A DNA stretch of 64,000 nucleotides from Perognathus longimembris pacificus (lineage: Eukaryota; Chordata; Mammalia; Rodentia; Heteromyidae). The translations under genes and the position numbers were made by a program. Under the pieces are notes generated by a model. That model worked only from the letters and a program-made list of their open reading frames with translations. It had not been told where the DNA came from and searched no databases. This document shows positions 50,906-62,965 of this stretch, piece after piece (positions within the stretch are counted from its first letter, which is position 1; the number at the start of each line of letters is the position of its first letter). The stretch is taken from the NCBI RefSeq assembly GCF_023159225.1, contig NC_063166.1:42897149-42961148 (forward strand), read 5' to 3'.

Positions 50906-52350
50906 ACTTAAGGGTTGTAGCTTAAGTGTTGTCTTTTACATACAGTAAAAGATACAGCACCAATCACATGCTCATCATTGTTCAGTTTTACAAAGTTTTT
51001 AGATAGTACGTGTGAAAAAAATTGTTCAACTTAAATTAAACTTGTTAGGTTATTTTGCCTTTTTACCCTAGAATGGGAAATCTGATTTTGACATTTGGCT
51101 TGGGGTTGAAAAAACAGGAAAAATTTAGCCAAAGAGGGATTTTCTATGTTTAAGGACAAGAATCTTAACAAATCCTTAATTTTATAAAAAGTTCTGATAA
51201 TTCATCAGTAAGCTCTTCAATTGTAGAGTTTTCTCATGGGAGAGGAAAATTGGATTTGGGGTTAATGTATCTTGTCACTAACTGTTCTATTATAACTTTA
51301 AGAACTTGTGGTTTTATTGTAGAAAAAAGTGAGAATATAGTTCGACCACATTAGAATGGATAATTGGTTTAAAATAGTCTTTCAAGTATTTTCTTAATTT
51401 GTACAGCATGGTGGAATTTAAACAATGTGACCATCAAGTCTTAGATGACAAAACAGCTTATACAGTTGCAGTGCTTTGTAGTATATATAAATAAAATATT
51501 GAGATAGCAGGTCCAAAGACAAATTCAGTTTGCATTACATTGTTAACTTACCTGAGCTTACAGGTGTGTTCATTTGAATCCCTAAGCCATGGCCAAGAGG
51601 CCCAAAGGACTAGATATTATACAAACTTCCTCTTAGACTGCTGCTGTTTCCATAGCCAAAGGCCTTAAGATGATAAAATTTGGAGCTGCTGCTTTTTTTT
51701 TCTTCAGGGCTGTTGCCTAGTATATCATATAGTACACAGTGAGGAAAAAAAAGTTCTAAAATACACATAGCAATATTTACCAACTTAACCATTTTTAAAT
51801 GCCAGCTCAGTTGTGTTAAATACATCTACATTGTTGGACAGCTAACTTCTAGAATTCTTTTTGTTTTCTTGGAGCTGCAGATACTTAATGTGGGTTTTGC
51901 CAGACATTTTCCTCATTGCCCTTAATCTTCAAACTGAAGAACGTGCAGAAATAGGTAAACTTGGAACTCATCAGCAGTTTGTAATTGCATTGGTAAAAAC
52001 TTGAGGAAACAGCAAGCTAATGAAATTTCAATGATGTTTTTATTTTTCTTCTGAAATATAGCACAAAGCAGCAAAAATATACAGCCTAGTTAATTATCAC
52101 AAAGTAGACAACTTTGTGGTCACAAAGTGTGCTAGATTAGGAGATTGAAACAAATCCAGCATTACATAAGCTTTCTTGTGCCAGTCACTCTGTCTGGTGG
52201 TTTCTCTTTCCAGAAGGTAATCACTCCTAGCTCTTACAGAAATGATTTATGCTTTTACACATAAGTATTTACCTAAACATACTGTCATACCTATTCTTTG
52301 AACCGTTTAAGTAGAAGTCATAGGCCATGCATTTTTTGTACTTACTGCTT

Positions 52351-52366
52351 CCCCCCCCCCCCCCCC
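52351..52366. repeat. C16 homopolymer
   Basis: Sixteen C in a row in AT-rich sequence. Confidence 0.97.
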
Positions 52367-52429
52367 GAATTTGTCAAAATTTTCTAGGTTGCATCTATTT
52401 GCTGTAAATTCATTTTCATTTATATCTAT

Positions 52430-55400
52430 TCATTTTTCATTGATTTTTAAAATTATATATTTACCTTTACATATACCCATTGTTTTGATGAACGTTTGCA
52501 GTAACTAGTTTGGAAACTTTACTAATGAGACTAAGGTATTTTTACACTTCTTTGGTACTTATATGCATACATCTTTGCAATTATCTAAAATTAGAGTTGC
52601 TGAACGGATATATTGTACATTTTCTTCAGCCTTTTCATTTTCTATGTATTTGTTTTTAAAGCATTGTCTCACAATGTAGCCTAGGCTGACCTTGAACTGG
52701 CAGTACTCCTGGTCCAGCTTCCTGGGTGCACCAACGTCCCCGCCAGTCCTTCTCATTCTGTTTTGTCTTTCTGAATAGCGAATGGTTCATGGTTTTCGGT
52801 TTAGTTTGCCTTTTCTAGGTAATTAATAGGCAAGTTAGAAATCCCTTTTTCTAAAGTATTGATTGTAGTGCATATTTCTATTGCTTAAAAAATATTTTTT
52901 TATCCTGTGTAAGTTCAGCATTTGTTTAAAAAATCTTAATTGAAATCCATGAAACCAATCATTTCTAAGAAATATGTTGTTTTACCTCTTATAATTAGTT
53001 TTATAGTACATTTAAGAATTTGTTGAGTACAGTTTAAATTGCCTTAGTTTTGGGGCTTTTTATTATTGGCATATGTTTAGTTATTCCAGCACCCTTTATT
53101 GGAAAAGACCATTCTTTTAGAACTCTGGAGTACTACTTTTGCAGCAAATCAGATTCTTTAAAATTTAATAGATAGACATCTTGGAGAGTTGGCTTAATAA
53201 AGCATTAAGATAATTAAAATGTAGATTTCCCCTCATCTTTTCTTGGCTATTTATAGGACCTTGCTTTTTTTTTTTTTAATTCAAGGCAAGTTCCTCAAAA
53301 AAAATCTTAATAAACACCTTTAAAATATTGAGTTTTATCTGTGAACATGGTGTATCTTTACATTTGTATGTTTTTAAAAGTTTTCTATTTGACAATTTAA
53401 GAGCCTGCACATTTTCATATCTTCTGTTATCTGATACTGTTTTTGGATACTCTTATCTTAAAAAATTTTTGTCCATTGATTTTATATATTGAAATTGTAT
53501 TCAACTACTTTATTCAGTCTGTTTATTTCAAGATAATGTTATGAATATATATGGTCATGAGCTTTATTTTTTCCTTTAATAATGATCTTGTATTTAATTT
53601 TCTTGCTAAAAGGCACCGTTTCCTGTCTCAGTTCTCACAAGGAAGGCTTTGCTTCACTGTTTAGTATATTTTCTGTTCCTTTTTTGAAATAGCTTTGATC
53701 AATTTAAAACATTGTTTTTCCACTTTTCCATTTTTAATCTCAAGATTTTTTTTCCTTGCTTTTTCTCCTTGATTTATTAGTATAGTGAATTGCAGACTGT
53801 ATTTGCCAGTGTTAAACTAAATGTGTATTCCTGGAATAACAATAAGTAGAAATCATTGATGAAACCATTCAGGCCTTCATATAAAGAAAGAATTGAGGTG
53901 TCCCTACCTCTGTTTTCATTTTGGTAAAAAATTAGTGGTTAACTTTTCTTCTTACATTTCTACCTTTGCTGCTTCATTGACAGTTTTTTAATCAACATTT
54001 ACTTTTTTTAAAAAACAAAAGAACAGATCCTGACTTATTTCTACAGTATTTCTTTCGTCTATCAGTAATAATCTGTGCTATTTGTGTGCAACATTTTTTA
54101 ACCTGGTTTATTCATGACTTCTTCTGAATGTATGAATTAAAGTATCCAAGGATACTTGTTTAAACTCCATTTTCAGAGATTTTAATTTTTTGAATTATGG
54201 TTAAATACTCTGATTTAATTCTTTCAAGTTGCAACTTGCTTTGTGGCCTAACATCTCATCAGTTTATATATATTATATATAGACTAGTGCTTTTACTGTA
54301 TTCTGGCAATGTTATATCTCAGGGATATATGGATATATATTGGGGTCGAGTACTTTACCTGGCAAGCTTGAGTTCAAGCCCTGAGTTTGGTCTGGGAAAA
54401 CGGGGAGACGACAGAAAAGGGAAAGGAAAGGGAATGGTAATTGGCATAAACCCTTTTAAACATTAATTATAAAGTATATATCATGTTTTTGAGAACAGTG
54501 TATTCATTTGGCCATTGGGCAGGTTTTCTATGTAACCATGTTTGACAAGGATGTGTTAAAGTTGAATACTTTTATAGATTTGTTGATTTCTCCATGAATT
54601 GTAATTTTTTAAAATTCTATATTATTGAGTACCCATTTGGAACTTACTGGCAAATTGAAAATATTAGTTTTATGGAATTATCAGGTTTTATTTTCAATAA
54701 TACTATGTTTAAATAAGTATACACAGCTTTCATATGGTGTTTGCATATCTGTCATTCATAACCTTTGAATTTTTGATCAGCTTTGTGACTTGGTTTTCAT
54801 CAGTTTTTCTTTTAAGTTCAATGATACTCTTCTGATACTAATTAACATAACTAGACTTTGCTTTTTATAATTGTCTCTTTTGGATCTTTATTCTGTTAAA
54901 TACTAGAATTGATAAAAACAGCTCAATGGGTCTTGTTTCAATTGCAGTTTTCTTTCTGGTGGTTGTTGTGGTCTTTGTGCACTAAACTGTATGGTATTTA
55001 CTTTAATGTCAGATACCCAGGCAAACTAACAAACCAGAACTATCTTAATGTACTTTAAGTAATGGATATTCTATACAAAGCTAGTATCCCGTCCTTTTTC
55101 CCAGGCTGAAATTACCTAAGGAGCTCATTTAAGCAGATCCTACTCCTATAAAGTTACTAAAAATTACTATTCAGCTGCTCTCCTTCCCAAAGGAAAATTA
55201 CCCTTATTATTAGACATCAGAATTTCCATCCTTTCCTTTATTCTGGTTGGTGATTCTATTTTCATGCTGTATGTCTAAAGAGTATATTATTAACACTTTT
55301 CTATTTCTCTTTAGCTGGGGAATTGATCTAAATTAGTCTACTAATATCAGAAGTAGAATATTAGAAACAATTTTCCTTTGTATACAAGAACATATATACC

Positions 55401-56000
55401 ACTTACATCTCCAGTGTCTTACTGTCTAATCATTAGACATCATGAATCCTTATTTTGTGCTTTCCAAAGATAGAAAATAAGGAGTTTTCCTGGCTTTGAG
55501 AATCTTAGAACCAGCCTGCAGGTATTTTCAGGTGGTCTGCCTTTCTGAAATTAGCCATGCTGAACATGAGTCTAAGGAAACTGAAAACATAAGATCATAT
55601 GACAATAACTGTTCTCTTGTAATCTCAATATGTTGTGCTATTCAATCTCAATGAATCATGTATTCCTCCTTTGGCAAAATAAAATTAATGTGGACCAGAG
55701 GATGAGACCTATTTCCTAGAATAAAATATAGCCCTCTAAGTAAGTAAAATACTACATTAACAATCATAGTAAAGAATGAGTACTTGTCAGGCTTTACTTC
55801 CTTTCCATCATGGAAGATTAAAAGGTTTACATATAGGTCTGTACTGTATTTTGTTACATGTGTGATATTCTCTTGTCACTTGATCCAACACCATTTGCTT
55901 AAAAGATTATATCTTCTTATAATTAACTGGTACATATGTAGAAAACTGAACTGGATTGGTTTATTTCTGTATTCTCTGGGCTATGTATCGTATGTGGCCT
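52430..56000 (-). mobile_element. Old L1 block (antisense)
   Basis: Reversed L1 phrases recur: CAGCACCCTTTATTGGAAAAGACC (53088 region), GTGTATTCCTGGAATAAC, GCCTAACATCTCATCA, CCAACACCATTTGCTTAAAAG (55884 region). Many stops and indels; possibly two copies. A reversed B1-like piece sits at 52650-52745 and a monomer-like piece near 54336-54400. Boundaries are approximate. Confidence 0.6.
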
Positions 56001-56069
56001 TAAATTAATATAGTACACCACCCTGTGACTCTTGAACTCATTACTACAGCTACAAGATATCTTGGAGAC

Positions 56070-57110
56070 GGGGATATGTTGGTTATCTAACATGTCACTG
56101 TCAACTAATATCCACAATATATAAAGAACTCTTACAAGATACAGAATTGATTTTTATTATAGCACTTCAGAGAAAATCAAAATGCCAAGCAAATATATGA
56201 ATGAACATATTACCCATAGGATCAACTAAAGTACTGGGAAGAGTGTACAAAAAATGAACCATACATTTCTGATCGTTTCAACTTAAAATCACTTGGAAAA
56301 CTGACATTAGTGCAACTGAAGGTATATATACCCTTATTCTAGCAATTCTTCTGCCACACAGGGAAAACAATGTTCCTTTTAAAGGAACAGCATAATGTCA
56401 ACAATTGGAACTAAGGAACCAGATAAAAGGCATGTAGCATGTGCTTTCACTTAGGCTGAAAACAGACAAAACTAGAATATGTGCTTTGGGTTGTATACAT
56501 AGGACTAAAATGAGGAAGAAAATGTCTATAGGGTTAGATTGTGCTCAGGTTTGGAAAGGCAGAGGAAATGACTGGTTGAGAATGGGCAGTGATAATGTGT
56601 AACTTTGCATTGGTTTGTTGGGTTACATGGGTCTGCTTTTAAATTCATTTTACTGACTTTTTGATACTTCTTGGGCTGTGCTGTATTCTAAGGAAAAAGG
56701 AGGAATGAGAGAGCTGGAGACTGCCTAGGATACAGGGCTCTCTCTTTGTCCCTTAGGATTTGGAACAAGGAAACCCTATTGCAGAGGTCTGTCTGGGAAA
56801 GTGCTAAGCACTGCTCAGGAAAACTTGGAGTCACTACAGACCCAGAGACCTGGCAGACTAATTAGAGGTAAAAGAATATGGCATTAAACCCATAAAGGGT
56901 CTTGAGAATAACATGCAGCCATACTCTGGGGGAAATACATTTAAAAGTAGCTGTGGACCTGGGAAATCCTAAAAGGCTCAAAGCCCAGGCAGGACTCCAG
57001 CCAAGTGCTCTGGGCTAGCACCAAGGATTAGCGGACCCCTCATTAGTGAAGATCTTCCTGGCATGGAGCCAATGAACAATACTAACAGGTTGCTTTTTTC
57101 ACGTACCCAC
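56070..57110 (+). other. Intergenic, partly L1-like
   Basis: 56095-56130 (AACTAATATCCACAATATATAAAGAACTC) reads like sense L1 ORF2. From 56400 on the sequence is less AT-rich and unassigned. No splice-flanked reading frame was found. Confidence 0.4.
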
Positions 57111-57114
57111 TTTT

Positions 57115-57263
57115 TTTGTTTTTGTTTTTTTGCCAGTCCTGGGGCTTGAACTCAGGGCCTGAGCACTGCCCCTGGCTTCTTTTTGCTCAAGGCTAGCACT
57201 ACCACTTGAGCTACAGCACAACTTCTAGCCTTTTCTGTTTATGTGGTGCCACATTCCCAGCCC
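57115..57263 (-). repeat. ID-like dimeric SINE (antisense) with internal deletion
   Basis: GCCAGTCCTGGGGCTTGAAC ... TCTGTTTATGTGGTG is joined directly to CCACATTCCCAGCCCC. About 55 bp of the left half, including the B box, are gone. Confidence 0.85.
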
Positions 57264-58839
57264 CCTTATTTTTTTGTTTTTTGAGAGGTTGAATCAGGAG
57301 TCCTCATTAGAAAGCCGGTGACTTCACAGGCCTGCTTTTAAAGATCACCAAGAAATAGCCATTTAGATGAAGAAAATGTCCCTCGAAATGAACATCAGAT
57401 GTACAAGATCTAATAGAATTTTATGCTCAAGAAACAGGAAACTGAGGGGCACCAAAGAGAGATAGAAATTTAAAAGGACTAGGATGACTCAGGCAGACCA
57501 AACTAAAAGGAGTTTCAGAAAACAGAAGTTTCCAGAAAACAAGGTAAATCTCTTGAGTCCAAGAAATGGATTAAACTCCAAGTAAAGTATCTACACTAGA
57601 CAAACAGCAAAAGAGAAAGATGACTTGCCAATAAGATGAGGGGGTTTCCCAGCAGAAATATTAAAGGTCTGAAGGTAGTGGTGTGATATATTTAAAAGCA
57701 CGCATGGGAAAAATGCCTTAACCACATGTGTATCAAAAGGTAGAGATTGAGACATCCTTGGGTAAAAGATTTGGCAGAGTTGATTGCTACAGACCTCAAA
57801 GACCCTCCCCTATCCTAAAAGTTTTGGAAAAAGTAAATACCTGCAAATAGAACTAGTAATTTGGGTTCATTACTAGTCTTATAGCATTTAAAAGAAAAAG
57901 TCCAAAGTGTAAATCTCAAAATTAACACTATAAGTGTATTAAACAGCTATAAGGAGCAAGCTTTTGTATACATTTTGTAAATTTAAGACTATTACAACTA
58001 AGATGTATAATCTTATCACAGAAAATAGGTATACCATGTCAATAAAGTTTATCACTACAAAAGACAAATAGCACCTTATATAAAGGCTGTAATATAAAGA
58101 CGATTTTTCTTTCATGAGTAATTTTATAAATGGATAGTTCCCCAAAAGTGTAGAATAGAAATTTTAAGATGTACATATTGTCTGCAAGATATACTACTTG
58201 TAAGAGTGATTCAAGAGTGATTTCCCCCCCCACCCTGAACGTCCATAGATTTTCATTCTAAGATTCCTATTGGGGATTCCTGTAAAACACCATACTGTTT
58301 CCTAAATAGACATACCTGCAATCATCTAACTTACAAATTAGGCACAGCAAGAAGTTCTCAAGGATAGGAATTATATCAATTTACCAAAACACAAAGATGA
58401 TACAAATGAGGCCTCAAATCAGTACAATCAAACAAGTAAAACAAGGAAAAATGGGAGATGCACAAGTGAGAGGGGTGCTTTGTGCACAGTGGTGTAGCAT
58501 CAGGCTACTAAATAAATGTTGAATACAAGCACTGTTGATGGGAGCTAAGAGGTAGGCAGCAGATAGCCTGAGCAATAGTTTGGCTTGCATCTCAGGTAGA
58601 ACCCTAATATTTCACCATGCTACTCAGAACAGTATACATCTGAAGCTATGGACTTATTTCTAGAATTTTCCATTAAGTTTCAGACTGCTGTGGGTAGTGG
58701 GGTGGAGTACTGTATGTTATAGGACATGGTTATTGTTACACCAGAGCCTCTGAAATATATCAAGCAAACTGTTAGAATTAAAGGGACAAATTAGCCTTGG
58801 AATAGTTAAAACTATGCCCCACTTTCAATAGCAAGTCAA
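57264..58839. other. Intergenic, unassigned
   Basis: AT-rich. Some A-rich sense L1-like phrases, nothing decisive. No gene seen. Confidence 0.5.
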
Positions 58840-60930
58840 AAACCAGACAGGATCAATAAGGAAACTACCCAACAAGCAAACCTATTTATCTCACATTACA
58901 TGAAATTCAGTGCAATAGCACTAGAAGTAGAGAAAAAATATATAAGATCACAAGTTGGAGACTATTGACATTTAAAATTTTTCAATCAAAGCAAGCTACA
59001 GTGTCTATAACTCGTTTTAAATGACCTCAAGTCACAACCTGATTACAACTTTAGAGATCAGGCAGAAGTAAACAACAAAGTTACAAAATGATTAAAAATT
59101 TCAAAAACAATAGCAGACCTTAATTTAGGTAAACAGGATTATTATGAGTTCAATGTGAGCAAGATACAACCTCTCCCCCCCCCCCCCCGACTCCCGCCAA
59201 CTATCTCCCAACAGATGAACAGATTCCTAGAAATACAGCCAGCCAAGAAGGGATTTTTAAAAAAAAAATAGGAAATGCGGGCAGTTCTGTAATTAGTAAC
59301 AAGATTGAATCAGTAATTTAAAAGCAACAAAAAACGCACAGAACAGATGGCCTCATGGATAAATTGTGCCAAAAACTTAAAAAGGAGCTATCACAGATTC
59401 TTTCAGAAATATTCCTGATTCAATCTATGATGCCACGGGCAAAAAAAAAAAACACAAAAAAAAGACACTCCAATAAGAAAACATAAGTATCCAGTGTCAG
59501 CACAGGCTCAAAAATCCTTAACCAAACACTGGCAAAGCAAATTCTACAGCAAATTTCAAGCATTTCAGACCAAGGAGGACTTTTAAGAGTTAAAGAATGC
59601 AACATTCAGAACATTGACACAAAGGGTAAAGCCGCAGTATGAAAGACTAAAATCTAGATGAGAAACCCATAGCAAGAGAAAGGCCAAAGCTTTTCTGCTC
59701 AGATCAGGAACAAGACAGAGGTACCTGATTCTACGTTCTCCAACATTCTATCCAGGGCATTTGGCCCAGAACTAGAAAGAAAATGTGTCTAAGCTGTAAG
59801 TAAAACAAACCCATAATCTTATAACAAAATGTTTACATATAAAGTCAATTCATATAAAACAGTTGGATTTGAGACCAACAATAATCCACACACTGAAAAT
59901 AATATTTGCAGTAGTATCAAAACATACTTGAGAATAAACAAGGTGGGGACAGTTTATATGCCAAAGACTACCAAACATTGCAAAAAGACATTCAAGACGG
60001 AAAATAACAGGAAAAATACCCTTCTGTCCAAGGATGGAGAGAATGTTACAACACTGCCCAAACCAATATACAGATTAGAATCCCTTTCAAAATTCTTTAG
60101 CACAATTCTCCATCCTAAAACTTCAATGGGCTCTCAAGGGCCTCTAAATTACCAATCTTGTTAAAAAGAAGAAAAAAAAAAGGTCTCGGGGCTGGGGATA
60201 TAGCCTAGTGGCAAGAGTGCCTGCCTCGGATACACGAGGCCCTAGGTTCGATTCCCCAGCACCACATATACAGATTGCAAAAGTCTCAGAAAAAATAATT
60301 TCAGAATAAAGACATTCAACAAAAATGATTTGTTCTTACATGAGAAAAGGACTTGAAGAGACATTTTCCCAGGAAGATATACAAATGTCAAAAACACAAG
60401 ATGCTAAGCTTCACCGGTACAGAAATGCAAATCAACGCTACAATTAAATAGCATATTCAAATTTCAAAAGTAAGTATTGCGTATGTGGAGAAATTGGAAT
60501 CTGCTTTCCTGGTAGAATTGCCAAATGATGCAACCAGCTGCTGTGAGAAACAATGGCAGTTCTTCAAAACTCGCAGAAGTTTCACGTGCTTGGCAGTTCC
60601 ACCTCTGGGTAAGGAACTGGAAGATAGGGGACGAGGAACTTCAGCAAATGTTTATCCCCATGAGTCAGCAAATGAGCCTTTGAAAAGGAGGATAATACAC
60701 AACAACATGGAGGGACTGAACATATGCTTAATGTGTGAGCTCACATGAGGTACCCAGAGCAGTCAAAATCCTAAGGGACATGGAGAATTATTCTTCAATA
60801 AGAGTTTTAGTTTAAGATGTATACATTCTGGAGGTGGATGGTTGCATAAGAATGCAAATGTATTAATGCTAAAAAGTTAAACTGGAAAATTTACATATAT
60901 ATTTTACCATAATAAATTAAAACAAGTCAA
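58840..60930 (+). mobile_element. Old L1 ORF2 and 3' end (sense), split by a SINE monomer
   Basis: ACCAGACAGGATCAATAAGG, CTGATTCAATCTATGATGCC, GATGGAGAGAATGTTACAAC and GAAATGCAAATCAACGCTAC follow the order of ORF2 from the reverse transcriptase to the C-terminus. 60930 is an approximate 3' end. Heavily decayed. It contains a C14 run at 59175-59188. Confidence 0.65.
60188..60278 (+). repeat. SINE left monomer only, young subfamily
   Basis: It matches the young dimer from GGGGCTGGGGATATAGCC to CACATATACAG (60273), then stops: no right half and no long A-tail. AAAAGGTCTC before it and AAAAGTCTC after it (60279-60287) form an imperfect flanking repeat. Confidence 0.88.
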
Positions 60931-61700
60931 CAAAAGAAAAGTGATTAAAAGCACTCATAACATGAAATGGAAACAAAAATTGGCTTCAATAAACTGATTC
61001 GGTATGATTCCATTTGTACCATGTGCCCAAACAGCCAAAACCAATGATTCTGCTTATACATATACATTATATACAGTGGAACCCAGGCAAATGATAATCG
61101 GCTAGTTATTGCATGAGAGAACAGAGAAAGCCAAGTGTGGGGATGGTGGTTTTAAAGGCACCATAAACTTTGGTCCTATTATTGCAGCAGTGGACACATG
61201 GCTATGCAATTCATCTTTTGTGCTCTATATGTTTTATACAGATCTAGTATTTGATATTTCACAATTTCCAGAAAGCAAATGATACCCACCATCCTACAAA
61301 AGCAAGGCTTAGTGTTCTATTTCCCAGGTGCTTCATGTTTTGTAGCAAGATAGGAAAATCTAAAAGCACCACCGAAATTCCTTTGTCTTCTCATTGAAGA
61401 TTCCCACCACCCCAACAGCATCTGTCCAGAGAAAGGAAATATTTTCAAACACTTTCTTCACTGAGATGTTTTAGGACTAGTAACTTCCTTCAATAAGTCC
61501 TCTCACAGAAAAACTCACTGAACTCACAATGAACCTGTCAAAAAAACCATAGGTTTTGCCATGGAGGTTTTCAAATTGTATTGAAAACAGTTTGCTGTAG
61601 ATGGGACAGTTACACTGATATCTAGTATCTAATCAAGAAACCTGAGCTCATTCAACATGGACCCATGAATCCTTGCAAATAAAAAACACATACACAGAAG
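60931..61700. other. Intergenic between STT3B and OSBPL10
   Basis: No repeat or gene recognised with confidence. Confidence 0.5.
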
Positions 61701-61709
61701 GGTGTAATA

Positions 61710-62917
61710 TTTAATTGAAATATATTTGTCTAATATCTACAAAGAGTGAACAAGTGGTCTTAAGAAAGCAGACAAAGGCACAAAATTAGTATAACTACAG
61801 AGAAGCATTCATGCTACTGGATTTTTGTAAGTGTCACTGGAGTGGCACAGTAAAAACTAAGCATTAAGCAAAAGCCATTTCTTTTGTCCTTTTTGCTTCG
61901 GTCATGTCTGACCTTATTTGGAGCAGCCGAGGACTGAGGCTGAGGGATGGACACTCAGGCAGGGTGTATGAGGGGTTTTTTTTAATCACAGTGGCTTTCT
62001 TGCAGAGTTTGAATCAAACCAGAGAGGTAAGAAAAAAATTGAAATCCACAATAAGTCATTTTCTTTCCCCAAATAAGACACAAGGATAAGGTGGTGGTTT
62101 GTGCATGTTTGTATATGCATGCATGTATTTAACTTCTAAAGCCCTTTTTGTTTTTCATCATGAAAGTAGTGAAGTCTCCATATGATTTGTTTTCTGCAGT
62201 AATGGAAGCAGCATCTAACGAATGTATGACTCACACTGGGTGAGCATGACTGTCAGAGGATGGGAGGACAACTCCCCAGGGCCTCATGGGCTTCAGGGGT
62301 ACATTGCTACATCCGGGGAGGCTCGGGCAGCCATCTTCAACTGCTTCCTCTCCACCCCACTCCCCCCAATCCACAGAGCCACTTCCCTTTCCTGGGCGTT
62401 GATCAACAACAGAGGTAACCACAACAGTTAAAGATGACAACCACCTACCAGGAATGAGCCACTTGGTCCTAGAGGGAAATGAATTGGACCATGGCTCACT
62501 CAACCTTCATTGTGACAAGAATCAAGTGAGAACATCTTTATAAGTGCAAAATGTTTTGTTAGTGTTTTTTTGTTTGGCAAGGAGAAAAATAGAAAAACAA
62601 CCCTCATTGATTAAAAAAGGAGCTCATAGATTACCCATTAAACCTTGGTGAGTGCAATATTCACATGTGTAATGACCCTTGAGATGTGTGTCCACTCTGT
62701 TGTGTGTGAACACGTAGACATGTCCCAAGTGGCTCTCACATACATTCAGTCCTCCAGCAGAGTCTGTAGGTGCATTTTTCACAGTATACAATTTTGCTGT
62801 TCCCATTTCTCCCAGTGCTAACGAGGTCACAGTGAATGCCATCAGAACCGCAGGACTGTACCACTTTAATTTCTACAAAAACAGGGTTGTGTAGGAAAGC
62901 AGCACACTGCCACTTCA
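61710..62917 (-). other. OSBPL10: Probable OSBPL10 3' UTR
   Basis: Repeat-free and less AT-rich than the intergenic region. It lies just after the minus-strand stop codon. ATTAAA candidates on the minus strand lie at 61981-61986 and 61710-61715. The left limit is a guess; the UTR may extend further. Confidence 0.5.
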
Positions 62918-62962
62918 TCAGTGTGCCTTCCAGAGGGGGTTGAGGTAAACCCAGCCATCGCC
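62918..62962 (-). CDS. OSBPL10: OSBPL10 last coding exon (45 bp)
   Basis: Read on the minus strand: a T-rich tract and CAG acceptor (62963-62965), then GDGWVYLNPLWKAH and TGA (62918-62920). This short C-terminus is typical of oxysterol-binding-protein-related proteins 10 and 11, cytosolic lipid-transfer proteins (phosphatidylserine/PI4P exchange) acting at ER-Golgi or ER-endosome contacts. The paralogue OSBPL11 would look alike. OSBPL10 is chosen because it lies next to and convergent with STT3B in mammals. Earlier exons are outside the window. Confidence 0.8.
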   Translation of the reverse strand, partial: GDGWVYLNPLWKAH

Positions 62963-62965
62963 CTG

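Larger units (their letters stand above)
50606..52430. other. Intergenic, mostly unassigned
   Basis: AT-rich. Only a B1-like remnant (50740-50905) and a C16 run (52351-52366) stand out. No gene is recognised. Confidence 0.65.
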
